Source: Bilabrum cf. latius (Eukaryota > Bigyra: Bicosoecida > Bigyra > Bicosoecida). From it: 64,000 nt of DNA. Of the stretch, positions 23,301 through 35,619 are shown in pieces. The notes below the pieces were generated by a model. It made no database searches, was not told the origin of the DNA, and saw nothing but the letters and a program-made list of their open reading frames with translations. Location of the stretch: contig OZ237765.1 of assembly GCA_965178125.1 (NCBI GenBank), positions 310,001 through 374,000 of the forward strand, written 5' to 3'. Position 1 is the first letter of the stretch. Each line of letters opens with the position of its first letter. Made by a program: the position numbers and the translations under genes.

Positions 23301-25182
23301 CGCGAGTGCCCCCAATGGAATGATGCGAGAGGAAGAGCAGGACGAGGAAGAGTTCGACTATGCAAGTGGGGAGGATGGTGGCTACTATGGTGACTCTGTG
23401 ACCGACCGTGGGGGTGTGTTCCAGCAGCGAGCAATGCGCGAGGAGGAGCAGCGCCGGGATCATCTGCTGGCCCAAGAGGCAGAGGAGAAGGCTGCAGCCC
23501 AGGCGCGAGCAGCACGGGCAGTGGAGCTTGAAATGTGGCAGCGAGTTCGGCATCGGGTTCTGGATGCAAGCAAGGCATCTTAGGCAGGTGAGGTGGCCAG
23601 GGTCACCATTCGAGACACTCCCGCTCAGGTGCGGGCTCGCCTTGACGCAGCCCAGTACTGGACGACTGCCACAGATGCCGAGGCAACCAAAGATCACCAG
23701 AGCAGTCCTTACGCCGACACAGCTGAACCGTTTGAGCTGTCGCCCTCCGATGATGTGGGCCCTGCCACGAACGCCGCCGGCGCGATCGCAGGGGACCGCT
23801 TCGAGGTGTCAGTGGGCGTGCAGGAGGGACCCTTCCGGTACCGGGTCCCACTCGTCACATGGGAGGGTGGCGTGACTAGCGGCGCTCTGCTTAGCATGGA
23901 CTTTGTGTGGGACAAGACTCGTGAGCTGTTCGTTCGGCTGGAGGGGGCCAGGAGGCGGCTGTTCGCGGAGAGCATGCAGGCGATGCTCCAGAGGCCCGAG
24001 TGCCAGGAGTTTGCGCCGATCGTAAGATCCATGGCCCGCCTAGAGCCGGGAGCTGCGCCTGGATTGATCGATCTTGCTGAGGAGGGCGTCTATGCCATGG
24101 CGTTTGGCACGCTGGATAGAAGTGGTACTCAGCTAGATTGGGATGAGGTGGTTGCAAGGCAACGGTAGGCACGGGGGGGTGATAGCAAGCAAGAAGATAC
24201 ACTGCATGGTTCTCCTGATTTAGTGCCGGGTGCAGAACGATCTGAAACAGGTCCTGCCGCGGGCATGCCCAGTTCAGGCCCCGCTAGTAATGGCTTGCAC
24301 CCTGATTGGGGCCTCTAGCAGGTGCCATTCGACAGGGTCGATGAGACCATGGAGACTCGAATGCGCACACTGAAGCGATTCACTGCGCAGGCCAGCAAGG
24401 GAATCCTGGTTGAAATCGGGTCCCTGTACATGTGCGAGTGTACTCGTCACATCGAGAGGCAGAGAGAACGCAGGGACCGCAGGGACCGCAGGGCGGCAAG
24501 GCAGGCCCGGCGAGGGGCTCACGGGGGTCCCGAGGGGCGGTGGGTCCGAGGTAGTGCCACTGGCTTGGACACAGGGGAAGCGTATTGCCCGAGCCCCCCG
24601 CCGCAGCATGGCTAGATGGACGGCGGGGAGACGCGTGAATCTCGCTCTAACCCTGTCAGTGGCTCTGGCTCTGCCAGCTCGATTGGGCGGGCTTCGGCCC
24701 AGGCAGCCAGGGCGATGCGCAAGCTGCTGCGGGACGCCGACTGGGTGCTGAGACACTCGGGCTTAATGGGAGCCATCGTCGGCAGGCAGCGGTGGGCACG
24801 CATCCAGGGGCTGCTGAGGAACGTCATCGGCGTAGCTCGGTCGATGCTGTCGCACGGGTCGGCTCACGATTTCTTCTCCGTGCATCGCCTCAGCACCCTA
24901 CTGTCCATGGAGCTGGGGCTTAGGATGGCAGATGCCTATCTGGTGGCCCAAGGAAGGTTCATCGTAGCCTCGATAAGCCCTCCGAGGCCTTTGGATGACA
25001 TGGGTGCCAGAGGTGGCGCAGGCCGTGCGGGGCCTGGGGGCATGAAGGTGGCTGCGGGGCATTGGGACGCGCCGAACCCCGCAGAATTTGCGGTCCAAGT
25101 CACGGGCCGGGGCCTTCTTCACGTGATCCTGAGGCTACTTAGTTGCCATTTGCAGTTCACGGTATCGAATGCGCTGCAGTAA
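17353..25182 (+). CDS. Giant multipass membrane protein of unknown family (2,609 aa)
   Basis: One uninterrupted frame of 7,830 nt from the ATG at 17353 (first Met after an in-frame TGA at 17314) to TAA at 25180-25182, with no TAA or TGA inside. Sixteen TAG codons occur in frame: 17416, 18418, 18442, 18778, 19120, 19663, 20383, 20575, 21601, 21691, 21748, 22024, 23581, 24166, 24316, 24613. Hydrophobic segments cluster at about residues 25-40, 81-147 and 239-258, then 667-771 and 876-951, giving roughly nine or ten helices. The C-terminal half is hydrophilic, with Gln/Glu-rich low-complexity parts, an RERRDRRDRR repeat and a moderately ordered end. No catalytic or channel motif is recognisable and I assign no function. 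Intronless as far as the frame shows; an intron of length divisible by three cannot be excluded. Confidence 0.8.
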
Positions 25183-25292
25183 CTGCTCCGCTTCGGCGCT
25201 ATGACGTACCCACGACTTGGATGTGACTAGTGTTTGACATCGCTGACGTGTCTGTAGGAACAAGGGCTTTATTTCGTCGTGTTAAGGTTACT

Positions 25293-27011
25293 ATGCATGC
25301 CTTAAGATACATGCGCAATACAGTGAATTTAATACTCGGTGGAGCGGGCGTATATTCCATGACGTAGGCTATGCAGCCCACGGAAGCACTTGAAGGTCAA
25401 GACTCCACGTCAGCAGCTACGAGGCATTGCAGTCATCCCGCGTTCGAGAAGAGATCACGAACTATTGACGATCCACCACGTGAATATGCATCTTCAGGCG
25501 TGATAACCATCCGCTCGGCCATCCCAAACTGTGCTAACTTGGCAAAGAGTATCCGAACAGCGCTGCCCCCCCCGCTGCTACAAGAGCAGTCCAGGAGGCG
25601 CTTGCATTCAGATTTGCTGATACCTCTACGCCGGAAATCTTCTAGAAGCGGGTTCTTCTAGGGTAATAGTCCAGGATCTGCGAATCTGTCCCCTGGATCA
25701 GGCCGAGGTAGACAATGGCAGCCTCGCTCCAGTTTGCGTCCATCAGAGCTAGACGACCTGTAGCGCAAGATATCAAGCTCAATTCAAAATGTTGAACTAG
25801 TTTGGCTGCCCATTGTATGGGAGTTGCTAAATCTTGGAGAGTTCACGCCGTAGCAGTCACTAATCCCGAGGGGGGCTGAGCTTGTTCGCAGTGAGTGCCA
25901 GGTCGTCATTGCAAAGGCATCACGGCTCGCAGAGCCCCAGATGTGGCATCAAGACAATGGAAAAGGTGGAATTACTCTGATCATCGCTCTGGAAGACATC
26001 GAGGGGGAAGCAGCCGGGGGCACTGAGATACTGCTCGGCTCTCACCACATCACACAACGAGGGTAGTCGGCCATGAACCCGCAGGCTCCTACACGGCCCC
26101 GTGAATTTCTTGCTCCTGACCTGCATGTCATCGCAACCAGCCCCAGTACCTCCATGCACAATACATGCACCCCTGCCAGGCCTGTGCCTCGAGAACAATC
26201 AAGCCCAGACGCATCGTCCGACCGTGTGGTAGAGCCTGCCCTCCATCAACTTGAAGGCACCAGCCTGCCAGAGAGGCCGAAGCCGCCGACCGAGCGCAAT
26301 AGACTGTCCTGGCTCCGACAGGTGCGCCGCGTCGTGCCCGTGCTCAAGGCCGGCGATGTAGTGGTCATGGATGCGCGAACCATCCACAGAGGCTTGCCCA
26401 ACCGACGGACACCACGAGCCATCGCCGCAGCTGTGGCAAAGGCAAGGTGCGCACAAGATGGCGACTCGCACGATGAATCCGACGTCTGGGGGAGTACAGG
26501 CATTGCATGCGACACAAATGAGCGCATGGTAGAGACTTCACCATCGTGGCTAATAGAGACTTCACCATCGTGGCTACCTGTTGCGTCGCATCAGCCCCCG
26601 TCAGAGGAGCTGCAGGCAGCAGTGGCGCAAGCATCCGCGGACATCCTTGAGGCAGCCAGTAGCCTGCAGAAAGCGACTGGGCTGCGATGGTCCGACGCAT
26701 GGGAGCCTGGAGACAGGCCCATTCTCGTCATACGGTACGACACCGCGGACAACAAGCCGCCCGGCTAGTCGATGGTCTGGACTCTTGCTGTGAGGTCGGT
26801 GATTGGGCCGGTCCTGAGCTGGATGGCCGGCGAAGCACCGGCAGGGCTCGTACGAGGCGGTGACCCAGGGCCACAGCCCGAGTCCGAGTACACCGCCTCC
26901 ATTGGTCTGACTGGGACTCTTTCTGCCAAGACCAAGGCTACAGGGGAGCACTCGTGTTCACCCGCGGACGGCACACCCTCTCCAGACTCGACGGACCAAG
27001 GCAGGAACTGA
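25293..27011 (+). CDS. Phytanoyl-CoA dioxygenase (PhyH)-like Fe(II)/2-oxoglutarate oxygenase
   Basis: Non-haem iron oxygenase that would hydroxylate a small molecule or lipid using 2-oxoglutarate. Single frame ending TGA (27009-27011), 572 aa if the first ATG at 25293 is used; 25359 and 25371 are alternative starts. The iron facial triad is visible: MWHQDN gives His about 219 and Asp about 221, and GDVVVMDARTIHRG gives the distal His about 365. The Arg-rich stretch PNRRTPR follows, where the 2-oxoglutarate-binding Arg is expected. ILLGSHH is the usual G-S-H turn after the first motif. Six in-frame TAG (25365, 25659, 25761, 25851, 26064, 26766), one just after GSHHITQRG. N- and C-terminal extensions have no known domain. 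It follows the giant membrane protein gene by 110 bp on the same strand. Confidence 0.7.
26530..26577 (+). repeat. 24-bp tandem duplication in the PhyH-like gene
   Basis: Two adjacent, nearly identical 24-bp units (26530-26553 and 26554-26577) encode repeats of the type ETSPSWL. They lie after the catalytic motifs, in a region that looks disordered. The near-identity of the copies suggests a recent duplication. Confidence 0.8.
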
Positions 27012-27152
27012 GCCATGGGAACTTACCGAAACCCGCAGGATTATATAGATGTGCGTGATGGGATCTACTGTAAGTACGACCACACTGCAGCCGTGATTCA
27101 CGCCTTCTCCATCATCGTCGTTCTGGTCTGGATTCCATCAATCTAGCAACAG

Positions 27153-28262
27153 TCACCTGCCACTTCCTGCTCCGCTGGATGCTGCCTTCCGGCCTGACGC
27201 TGCGACTGCAACTCCAAGCCCTTTGTTATACGCCTCGATTGCAGCCCTTGCCTGCTTCTTCCTTGCCCTGTGCACGGAGCTCTCCTTGCGGTGCCGGGTG
27301 AGTTCACTCGCGCCTGGTAGGACTCGCATGCACAGCCAGCATACCCACCTGCCCTGCCAGTGGCCCGTGGCTCGATCCAAAGGATCTGAGTCCTTTCCAG
27401 TCACGGAAGCCACGCTGGAAGAAACAGCGCTGGCGCCCGATGGCGCCGCAGATTCGTCGCCGCTGCCCCCTTCCCAGATCCACGCCGGCAGGGGCAGATC
27501 CAGCGGCGATGTGGATGCGGTGCGGCCAAGAGCAGCCCATAGCCTACTTGGGGCTGCCTTCCTGCCGGCGCTGATGCCACTGCCTGCTGCTAGCGCCTCC
27601 CAAAACTTGTCGTGTCTTGCAGGTGGAGCTGTTGTCAGCTCGCTATCCGTGGCATTTGACGCAGAGGGCTTATCAGTCTTAGATGCTGACTATACCTCGA
27701 TGAGGCCATTCTCAGCTTCCGAGGATTCCATATAATTGCGTCCAGATTCAACGTGTGTGTAATTGCCGGTTCGGGGCTCGTACCGAACTCCTCTCTGCGC
27801 GTCGAAGAAGCAGCCCGTCCCGGTTTCGAGCTCGTAAGCCGCCTAGTTCGTCTTGATACTTCGCGGTAGCATCAATCTTTTCAAAGCAGACCGTTCAATC
27901 AGACCCATGTCAACAACTTCATCCAGGTCAATGCTGCGGCTGCGAATGGCTAATCGAAACACTGTGAGCCTGGTCTCAGACACTCGTCGCCTCTTGGTGT
28001 CTGCTTCACCGTGATCAGTACGGCCCCCAATTGTCGGGACCTGGCACGCAGCACGCAGAGCTGCAGCAGCAGCCAAGCTAGACGTCTTTACGATTGCCCT
28101 CGTTCCTGCACCACGGTATGGAAGAGGATGTCCCTCTCGCTCGTCGAGCAGTATAAGCCGTTCTGGTTGCGGCAGACCTATCCTATCAAATGCATCCCGC
28201 ACATCACTCGCACTAGCCTTATCATCAATTCCATACAACTCGACAAACTGCGACTCCACCAT
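27153..28262 (-). CDS. OCRE and C2H2 zinc-finger protein, RBM5/RBM10-like C-terminal architecture
   Basis: Probable nuclear RNA-processing protein, 369 aa, single exon, TGA at 27153-27155. The ATG at 28260-28262 begins an alpha/beta region resembling a degenerate RRM (QFVELYGIDDKASASDVRDA). An octamer-repeat (OCRE) stretch follows at about residues 140-175, with aromatic spacing YELETGTGCFFD and YEPRTGNYTHVESGRNY. A C2H2-type finger lies near the end: WVCWLCMRV, then LTRHRKESSVH. OCRE plus this finger is the signature of the RBM5/RBM10 splicing-factor group, but I do not see the G-patch those proteins carry. Two in-frame TAG (27843, 27690), the first at the entrance to the OCRE stretch. Convergent with the PhyH-like gene, 141 bp apart. 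Confidence 0.7.
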
Positions 28263-28469
28263 TGACACGACGCAATGAATTGAATAGATCCGGATTCGTG
28301 GTTTGCAATGCAGTGCAGGCAGGAACACCAAGTCAAAACAGCAGCACCAAGAGTGCAGCACCCTATAGACGTAGCAAGCACTTCCAACTGGCTCCTAAGG
28401 TAGGCTAGTAGGCTGGGCATTTCATTGCGCATCACACGACATGGTGCATGAATCCTAGCCGCCCCCTCC

Positions 28470-31400
28470 TCACTTGCAGAGACCTCGCAGCAGCACGCCA
28501 CAGGCGCAGCCAAGGAGCAAGCAGCAGCATGCACCGACCGCAATCGCAAGCACTATCGGGTCTGCAATGAGCTGCCGCAGCACGACCCATGTCGATCCAT
28601 GCCTACTGCTCGTCCCCGATTCTAGCCTGCCCGCTTCGGCATACTCTACCTTATCCCGCGAGTCTAGCGTGACACCTAGATCTGCCTCGCTGCTGCTTTC
28701 GTCTGGACTGGAATCCCCAGCGGCTATTCCTACCCCTTGCGCCCACGTCGTGATGAGGCCATACTTGTGCTAAATACACCCTGCATTCCCATGCAACGAC
28801 TCGCCGCCACCGGCACCACAGTTCATACCGGACGGCGAACCACCGCTACCTGCAGCGCGGGGGGCCCCTGCGATTGCCAGCAGTCTAAGGACAGGCCCAT
28901 CTAATCCCCACTGGGCGAATGTTCCGTCTACCACCCAGCCCCACACCCTAGCCCGCCATGCCCCTACAAAGGCCGGTGTTGCATGCAGCCCGGCTTTGTC
29001 CTCCCGGGTGCCCTTGATGGCCCCTGCATTGGTGCGTCTCTCGGCCCGGGCCAAGACTTGCTCCTCGCGGGACAGCTTGCCCGCCAGCTAGTAGTACTTT
29101 AAGGCTTCTTCTGCAAGCGATGACATCATGACCACGTTCTCGCTAAAATTGCCTTCTTCCTTGATTGATGTTGCTGCTCCAAAGCCCTAGGTCTTGCTCT
29201 CGTTGTTAGCCATGTACTCTTGCATCAGCATGGCAAGCTCTGCTTCCGCTCGATACGCAAGTACGAACGCCCCCCTAGCCTTACCAACCGCTGCTGCTCT
29301 GCCATAAAACAACGAAGCCATGCTGGCCAGCTCACGGCCTGTGTTCGGGCTCACTACCAGGGCTCTGCCACTAGCGTATCTAATGCTACCGCTCACAGCA
29401 TGTACACTCCCAACCTGTCCAATTGCTTCGATCGCAGCTGCCTCAGCAAGCAAATCATCCCCCAGCTGCACAAGCGCAGCCCCCGCCAGCAGATTATCAT
29501 GCCTCCCTACCATGGCGTGAACCTGTCCAAACGCGCCTCTGGCCATCGCATCCGCCTACCAGTATCTGGCCAGCCTCGCGCCCTAGGCTCTGCCATCGTC
29601 ACCAATACCACTGGTACCCACCACCGCCACAGTGCGCCCCAACTCCTCTGATACCTCTGCTGCCCCGCCGCCGAGTGAAGCAAACAGCTCGCCTGCCAGC
29701 CGTTTGTGAAGCAAGTACGCAACGTTGCCCGCTGCAATGCCCTCACCATGCAATGCACGAGACCTGACATACGCAACGAGGGCAGACTCAAAGTCCCCCT
29801 GCAGGTACCGGTCGAATCCATCCCGCAGCTAACCGCCCCACGGACCCAGGTCGCTCGCAGCCCGAAGGTACTGCAGGGCCTGAGTGGCGTCCCTGGGCCC
29901 TCCGATACCGTCAAGAATCAGCTGGCCCGATGTATACACACACTGAAAGTTACCCCAGCTTCTGGCACAGCGGACGTACAGGGCGCGGCCCTGCTGTTGC
30001 GCCAGAGAAACTGATCCATTGAGAGCCGAGTCATGGCCATTCAGTATGCAGTAGGCCGCGTTTGCAGCGGCCTCACCCGCAGCAAGGGAGTCCCCCGCGG
30101 CCTGCCCGTCTCCCATAGCACGCCGAAACAAGCCGAGGGCCGTGGTGCGATTCTGCGGCAGGCCCCCTTGCCCAAAGAAGTACGCATACCCCAGACCATT
30201 GCTCGCCTTGGCCGATCCCTTGTCTTGTGCTTCCTTGTATAGCTCCACGGCGGTCTTGTTGTCTGCAGGCCCGCCCTCACCCTTGAGTAGCATAGAGGCA
30301 GCTGCCACCAGAGCGTTCACACCACCGTGGTCCGCAGCACGCATGAACCAGCCCCTAGCAGCTGCGTGGTCCCGCGGCACACCCCTAGCCCCCCAGTAGA
30401 ATAGATCTCCCATCATCTCCTGCGCTTGCGGATCCCCACGCTGTGCCCTGTCCAGCTGCTCTGCAATTGCTGGATCGTCAAGCCCGAGTTCGCCTCGCCC
30501 AGCCGCCTGCACAGCCTGCATCTCGAACACGATCGGGTCCGAGGCCCCAGCCAGCGCCGCTTCCGCTTCCTCCGTGGCCGACACCTCTCTCTGCAGAAGG
30601 TGCTTCTCGTGCATGGGCTGGCTTCCAGGGCTAGAATAATACTTGTTCGCCCGCCACGCAGACAGCCGTGCGTAGTGTTGCGCGGTCTCGGGATCTGCTG
30701 GAAGAGACAGCGGCTGGGGAGCTGGAAACGGGGCACCGGCCACATTCGAACCACCGTACCGAAATGAGGCTTGAGATGGGCGGTGCACATCGCTGGATCC
30801 GGAGCATTGAAGCGCAGCGTGCAGAGAGGGTACATGGATGACAATCACTGCAAGCTCTGCTGCGGAGCTATTGAGAAGATCCACCGGGATGATCACACAG
30901 CCAGCCTAAGAGGGCATCAACGCAGGAACGCCTTCATCGCGTGCCGTCGATTTGTTCTCGCTGCTCTTCCCTGCTTCCCTCATGCCAAACCCCATGCACT
31001 GATCATATCCTCCATTCGATGCGGATAGCCACTGCAACTGCAATAGTGTGCCCAATGCTGCCTGTGCCTAGCCAGCTGCGCCAACTCCAACTAATGTCTG
31101 CCCACGAGCCTGGACCCATCGCTGAATTTCATGATTGAGCAACCAACCGGTCAACAGTTTGGATCTACCTGATCCTTCGCTCGATAATCCCCCGGAGCCG
31201 GAGCACATCGGACTGCCGGCTGCTGCAGCAACAGCGCGCGCCAATCCGCGTGGCCCACCCAGAGAGCCCCTCGCCTGTCCTACTCCCTGAGACATGTGCC
31301 CCCACCGCACGCCGGTCGCAGGCTCTATGCCTTCTGCGATACTTTCACCCGTTTGATCATCAGTGCTTTCGACATCGGCCCCGCCCCTGTGCGGGTCATA

Positions 31401-34400
31401 CCTCTGCGCCAGCAAGTGAGTGGCCTCGTCGCTTCCACCAGCCGCTGCAAGGAAAAGCAGGCCTTGCGACTGCAGGGCATTATATGATACACGCTTTCCA
31501 GCGACCAGGACGCCGCTATCGTGCACGGATGGCGATTTGAGACCGGTCAACCCGAGTCCAGCCAGCCATGACAGCTCCAATGCAGCGGAGCCACCTTCGT
31601 CTCCTGCGGCAAACACCGCCCGGAGGAGCTCCACCGCTGCCACCTGCCTGCGTCCGCACGACCTGCCCTTGCCCTTGCTGCAGCGAATAGCGAGACTCGT
31701 GGTTTCTCCGCGGCACTGCGACCTTCCAGGCATCAGGAGCGCCTTGGCAAGCACCGTGCACGCCTCGTGATGCTGCACGGCCAAAGGTGCATAGCCTGCA
31801 ATCGAGCCGCTATCGGATGGCACGACCTGCCCTGAGCATGCAAACGCGAGCGACCTCAGCACGCAGCTGTACTTGACAGACTAACAAGTGGCGACTGCGT
31901 CCTCTGCACCCACGTCTGCTTCGGGGCCGACATCCTCAAGCCCGCTGGTGCCCTTCTCACTAGCCTATACGCCTTGCTCCGGTGGCTTGTGCACGTCCGT
32001 CTCAAACTCTGTCAGCAATTCATCCACGTCATTGGACTACGGCTTGCTCGCTGCGTCGTCCGCAAGAGCCCTGCTCGCTGCCGCCAGCTTTGCGATGTCC
32101 TCATCATCGTGGGCCCGTAATCCACTGAGAGCATGCTAGAAGGCAGATTCAGTCTGCTCCTGCAACGAAGCCGACCGGGAAGCATCGACTGGGTGGCACG
32201 CGGCACCTCCGTTGCCAGGGCCTGCCTTGATGCGTGACGCAGGCGCCGACGCCAGCTGTAGCGGGCTCCAGCCATCGACAGGGCCAGCCTTCTCTTCCTA
32301 TTCAACAGATCTGATGAAGTCCGCAACTGCGTCCATGGGGCTGCTCTACACCTGTTGTTCCCATGCGTGCACTCCAGCAGCGGCAGCCGTCGCCGAAATG
32401 GCCTCCTCCATCGAGACGCCAGGGAATGCAGCAGGAGCCTCATGAGGGCGGTTCACTCTGAATGGGTGATCGCCACTGTACCCGGCGTCTGACTTCGACT
32501 AGCGCACCGAAGCCAGTGCCTTCATTGCAAGGTACTACTCCAGCCGTACCCGCGCCTTGATAGCGCTCTGCAGGATGCCTGTCGCGTTCGGCTTGCCTCC
32601 AGTGCTGCTAGTCACGCGGCTCAGGCATCCGGAATCAGCAACGGCATTGCTGCTGTCGCTCTGTGTGGACACGAGGAAGATACACTCGGGGAGGCTTGCT
32701 AGACCGCCTTTCTCAGCCGAATTGTCGCCGTCTACTATCTTCATGCCAAGCTAGGTCGCGCCATAGGCTGCCAGCATTCCGATGGCCCCTTGCCTGCGCT
32801 GCTGTGCGGCTGCAGCGCTGCCGTCCGCAAGAGACTCAAACAACATAGAGCAGTCCCACTCATCACATTGGAGGGCACCATACAGGTTGCTGAGTGCTTC
32901 AAGCCATGCATCGGCTCCATGCACGGTGTCCAGGGTGTCCCCTCGCCCCAGCTGCCACTATTGCCAGGCCACCACGCCGTACTGAAAGAGGCCTTGCAGT
33001 AGGGTACTATTCTGCCTGCCAATGTGTCCAACTCGTGCGGCGTCTTTTAGTTCCAGCCAAGCTACGTGGCTGCCAATCGAGGAGTTGCCTTTGAGCGCCG
33101 GCGACTGCATTGCCCCAACGGCCTGAACTTCGCGTGCGTCCAAAGCCCTGCCCCACAATCGCAGCCCAACAACCAAGGCAGTCGGGCCTGCAAAATTGCT
33201 CATGCCGATCGAATCTGAGCCGATCCAAAGCGGTCCGTCATTTCGTTTGACGTACGGCGGAAGCTCGGGCGCAGACAGGGGAGTAACCTCTGAGTCGTTG
33301 CCGGGGCCGGACGGACTGCGCCGCGGGCGTTTGTCCACGACTGTTGCGGCAGTGTCCAGCTCGCCATTCTAGTACAGACTAAGAGTCATGGACGGTCTGC
33401 CAACCTGATTGTCTCCTGCCATAACCTCCTCGCCTGGCGGTCCCAGCCGCAGGTCGTCATCTGTGTGGTTCCTGGCAGAGATGCATAGGTGCGTCCATGC
33501 TCCTACCGGTATCGTGCCCCTGCTTGTGGTGCCGATATCGTCGTTTTCCGTGGTTGAAACACGCAGCAGAACTTGATTGCTGCCCCCAGTCAGCCAGGCA
33601 GACGGAGTTCTGTTGGGGTTTACACCATCGCCGTGGTACATGAGCGTGCGGGGACTGTTCGATCCAGCTGCCATGGGCGGCGGCCGGTGCCCCTCTTGAG
33701 ATGGAGGGCCTGCAGTGCCCTCTGAGGCGGGGTGCAGCCACATCCACGCGCACATGGTGAGGTGGCCGCGCTTCCTGAACTCCACAGGGAGACTATCGAA
33801 CGGAATCTTGAGCCCGTGCTTCCTCCCGATGGCAAGCACGCCTCGAGTTGCGTAGTCAGCAGGAGGGGGCAGAGCTCCGAGGAACCTAGGGAGCCGGATT
33901 CTGGACCAGATTGAGTCCTCGCTCAATTCCACTGACTGCTGGACTTGCATCCAGGCCCTGGTGGCCAGATCATTTCTGCCAGGAGTCAAGGCAGGCAGTG
34001 GCCCTCGCAAGCTGTGTCTGTGGTTTGAAAAACACTCGCTCTGCCAGCGCCACTGGTTATCAAGGTTTCCAGGTGATCTGTGTTCATGACCAGATCGAGC
34101 GCTACCATCGAGCGAATGGTCCAATTCTTGGTGTATAGTTCCCTACGCAGCCAAGAAGGCTTCTAATTCCTCTCTTGCCGATGCATGAGCCGTGACATCG
34201 GTCTTGTCCACACGCAAGTACATGACAGAAGTACTGCTAGCTGGCCCTCTTCCCACTCGATCGTCTTCCTCTTTCTCGTTCTCAATTCCGCTCGGCTACC
34301 GAACGTATAGGAGGTTAGACAGTGAACACACTGCATGTGGGCCATCCTCGTCACGTGTGCCATCCTGCAGTGCTCGCAGCAATTCCTCCAGTGATCCAAA

Positions 34401-35510
34401 AGAGTTCTCCAGCGGTGCGGAGCCATTTAGCCTTGATGCGTTTCGTGAATCCTGCGGTGTTCCCTCAGCATGCAGTGCAGTGCACGCCCTGACCACCAGC
34501 ACGGCCTAACCCATCGGAACAAAGACACCTAGCAAGCTTCGCCCAGCTGCGGCACCCTCGGTTGAAGCGGACATTTGGCCAGGGTCGTCCATATCGACTG
34601 CATCCGCGTCAGGCTACACTAGTGGCTCGGCATTATTTCTAGCCGGCATCCTACTCCGCCAAATTGCGTCAACCCATGACGCATTCATCCCATACGGCTC
34701 CAAGCCCCTGCCCTGCATCTCTCTCGGCACCATACGCAGCCTGACCGCCCCGCCACTACCACTACCACTAGGCGTAGATCCAGGCTCGGGCTCAGCCCGC
34801 TGCACCCGTACCCTTAGCTACAGCGGGCTGATCCAGGTGCCCACAGTATCACCCCTCGAATGAGTCGTGCCGGCCGGTGACACGGCGCTGCTGTTGTCAG
34901 TGGCAGTGGCAAGGGAAGAGGGCAGCCTTAGGCCGCCCTCCACGATGACAATCCGGGCCACCTGGGCTGAAGTAGCGACTGGAGGCTCGTCAGTAGGCGC
35001 ACTAAATCGCATGACTAGAGCACTATCCCCGTTCATGGTGGCTGAAACGATTTCAACGTCGCATGCAGGGCTTGCCGTGGACTGATCGCATCGAAGCGCG
35101 GATGCTTCATTGGTCCCCACAAACTCGTTGAAATCACGCCCCATGCTACCATCAACGGCATTTGAAATATTGAATGGCAACGATGCTTCAATGCACGGGA
35201 TGCCTGCTGGTGTAGACGCCCGACCATGTGCTCCAATCCGTGCAATCGGGCGATATGTCCATTTTTCGCGCTCTGACTCGTTCTAGCGATGGTCTGATGC
35301 AGATTTTGTACCAATCTAGAACATTTCGTACGTTGCCACGGCCTGTTGCCCTATTATGCTCCCGAAAACTTTGACATGGTCCCAGACTTTGCACGGCTGC
35401 TTGCCACAGTGCAGACTCGCCCATTGAGCAGCCTCGGACCCATATGCCAACAGAAGGGGGTAAACAGTGATTAAAGCAAGTGTAGCGAACGATGGTAAGT
35501 TTGAAACCAT
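28470..35510 (-). CDS. HRD3/SEL1L-like ERAD protein with N-terminal lectin-like (LamG/ConA) domain
   Basis: Predicted ER-lumenal adaptor of the HRD1 ubiquitin-ligase complex. Continuous frame of 7,041 nt, 2,346 aa, TGA at 28470-28472, with 26 in-frame TAG and no other stop. Order: signal peptide (ATG at 35508-35510, then LALITVYPLLLAYG); a region of unknown fold; a LamG/concanavalin-like domain at about residues 580-830 (GHLTMCAWMWLHP, IPVGAWTHLCIS, GPTALVVGLRLWGRALDAREV); acidic linkers; Sel1 repeats (LLFLAAAGGSDEATHLLAQRY, GNAVDHAA-type units such as YWGARGVPRDHAAARGWF); and a C-terminal transmembrane helix near residue 2,325. Sel1 spacing holds across TAG sites, for example W-TAG-ADAMARG at 29556. 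It is about three times the length of animal SEL1L. Further introns whose length is a multiple of three cannot be excluded. Confidence 0.8.
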
Positions 35511-35619
35511 GATATTGGAATACTTACGGGCGAATCTGTGCCGTGCGTTCAATTGCAGCCTTGTTCCGGGTTTTCCTACGATCTTGCCGAGCCCAAGACA
35601 ATTGGTTGCGTCCTAGAAA
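35511..35619. promoter_or_regulatory. Short bidirectional promoter region
   Basis: Only 109 bp separate the divergent start codons of the HRD3-like gene and the cryptochrome/photolyase gene, so their promoters must be compact or overlapping. I see no defined motif. The sequence between 35511 and 35552 stays open in the HRD3-like frame, but the signal peptide favours the ATG at 35510. Confidence 0.4.

Noticed and set aside
26520-26580. Tandem copies as an insertion-sequence or transposon footprint
   Set aside because: The 24-bp units are in frame inside a coding region and lack inverted repeats; simple tandem duplication is enough.
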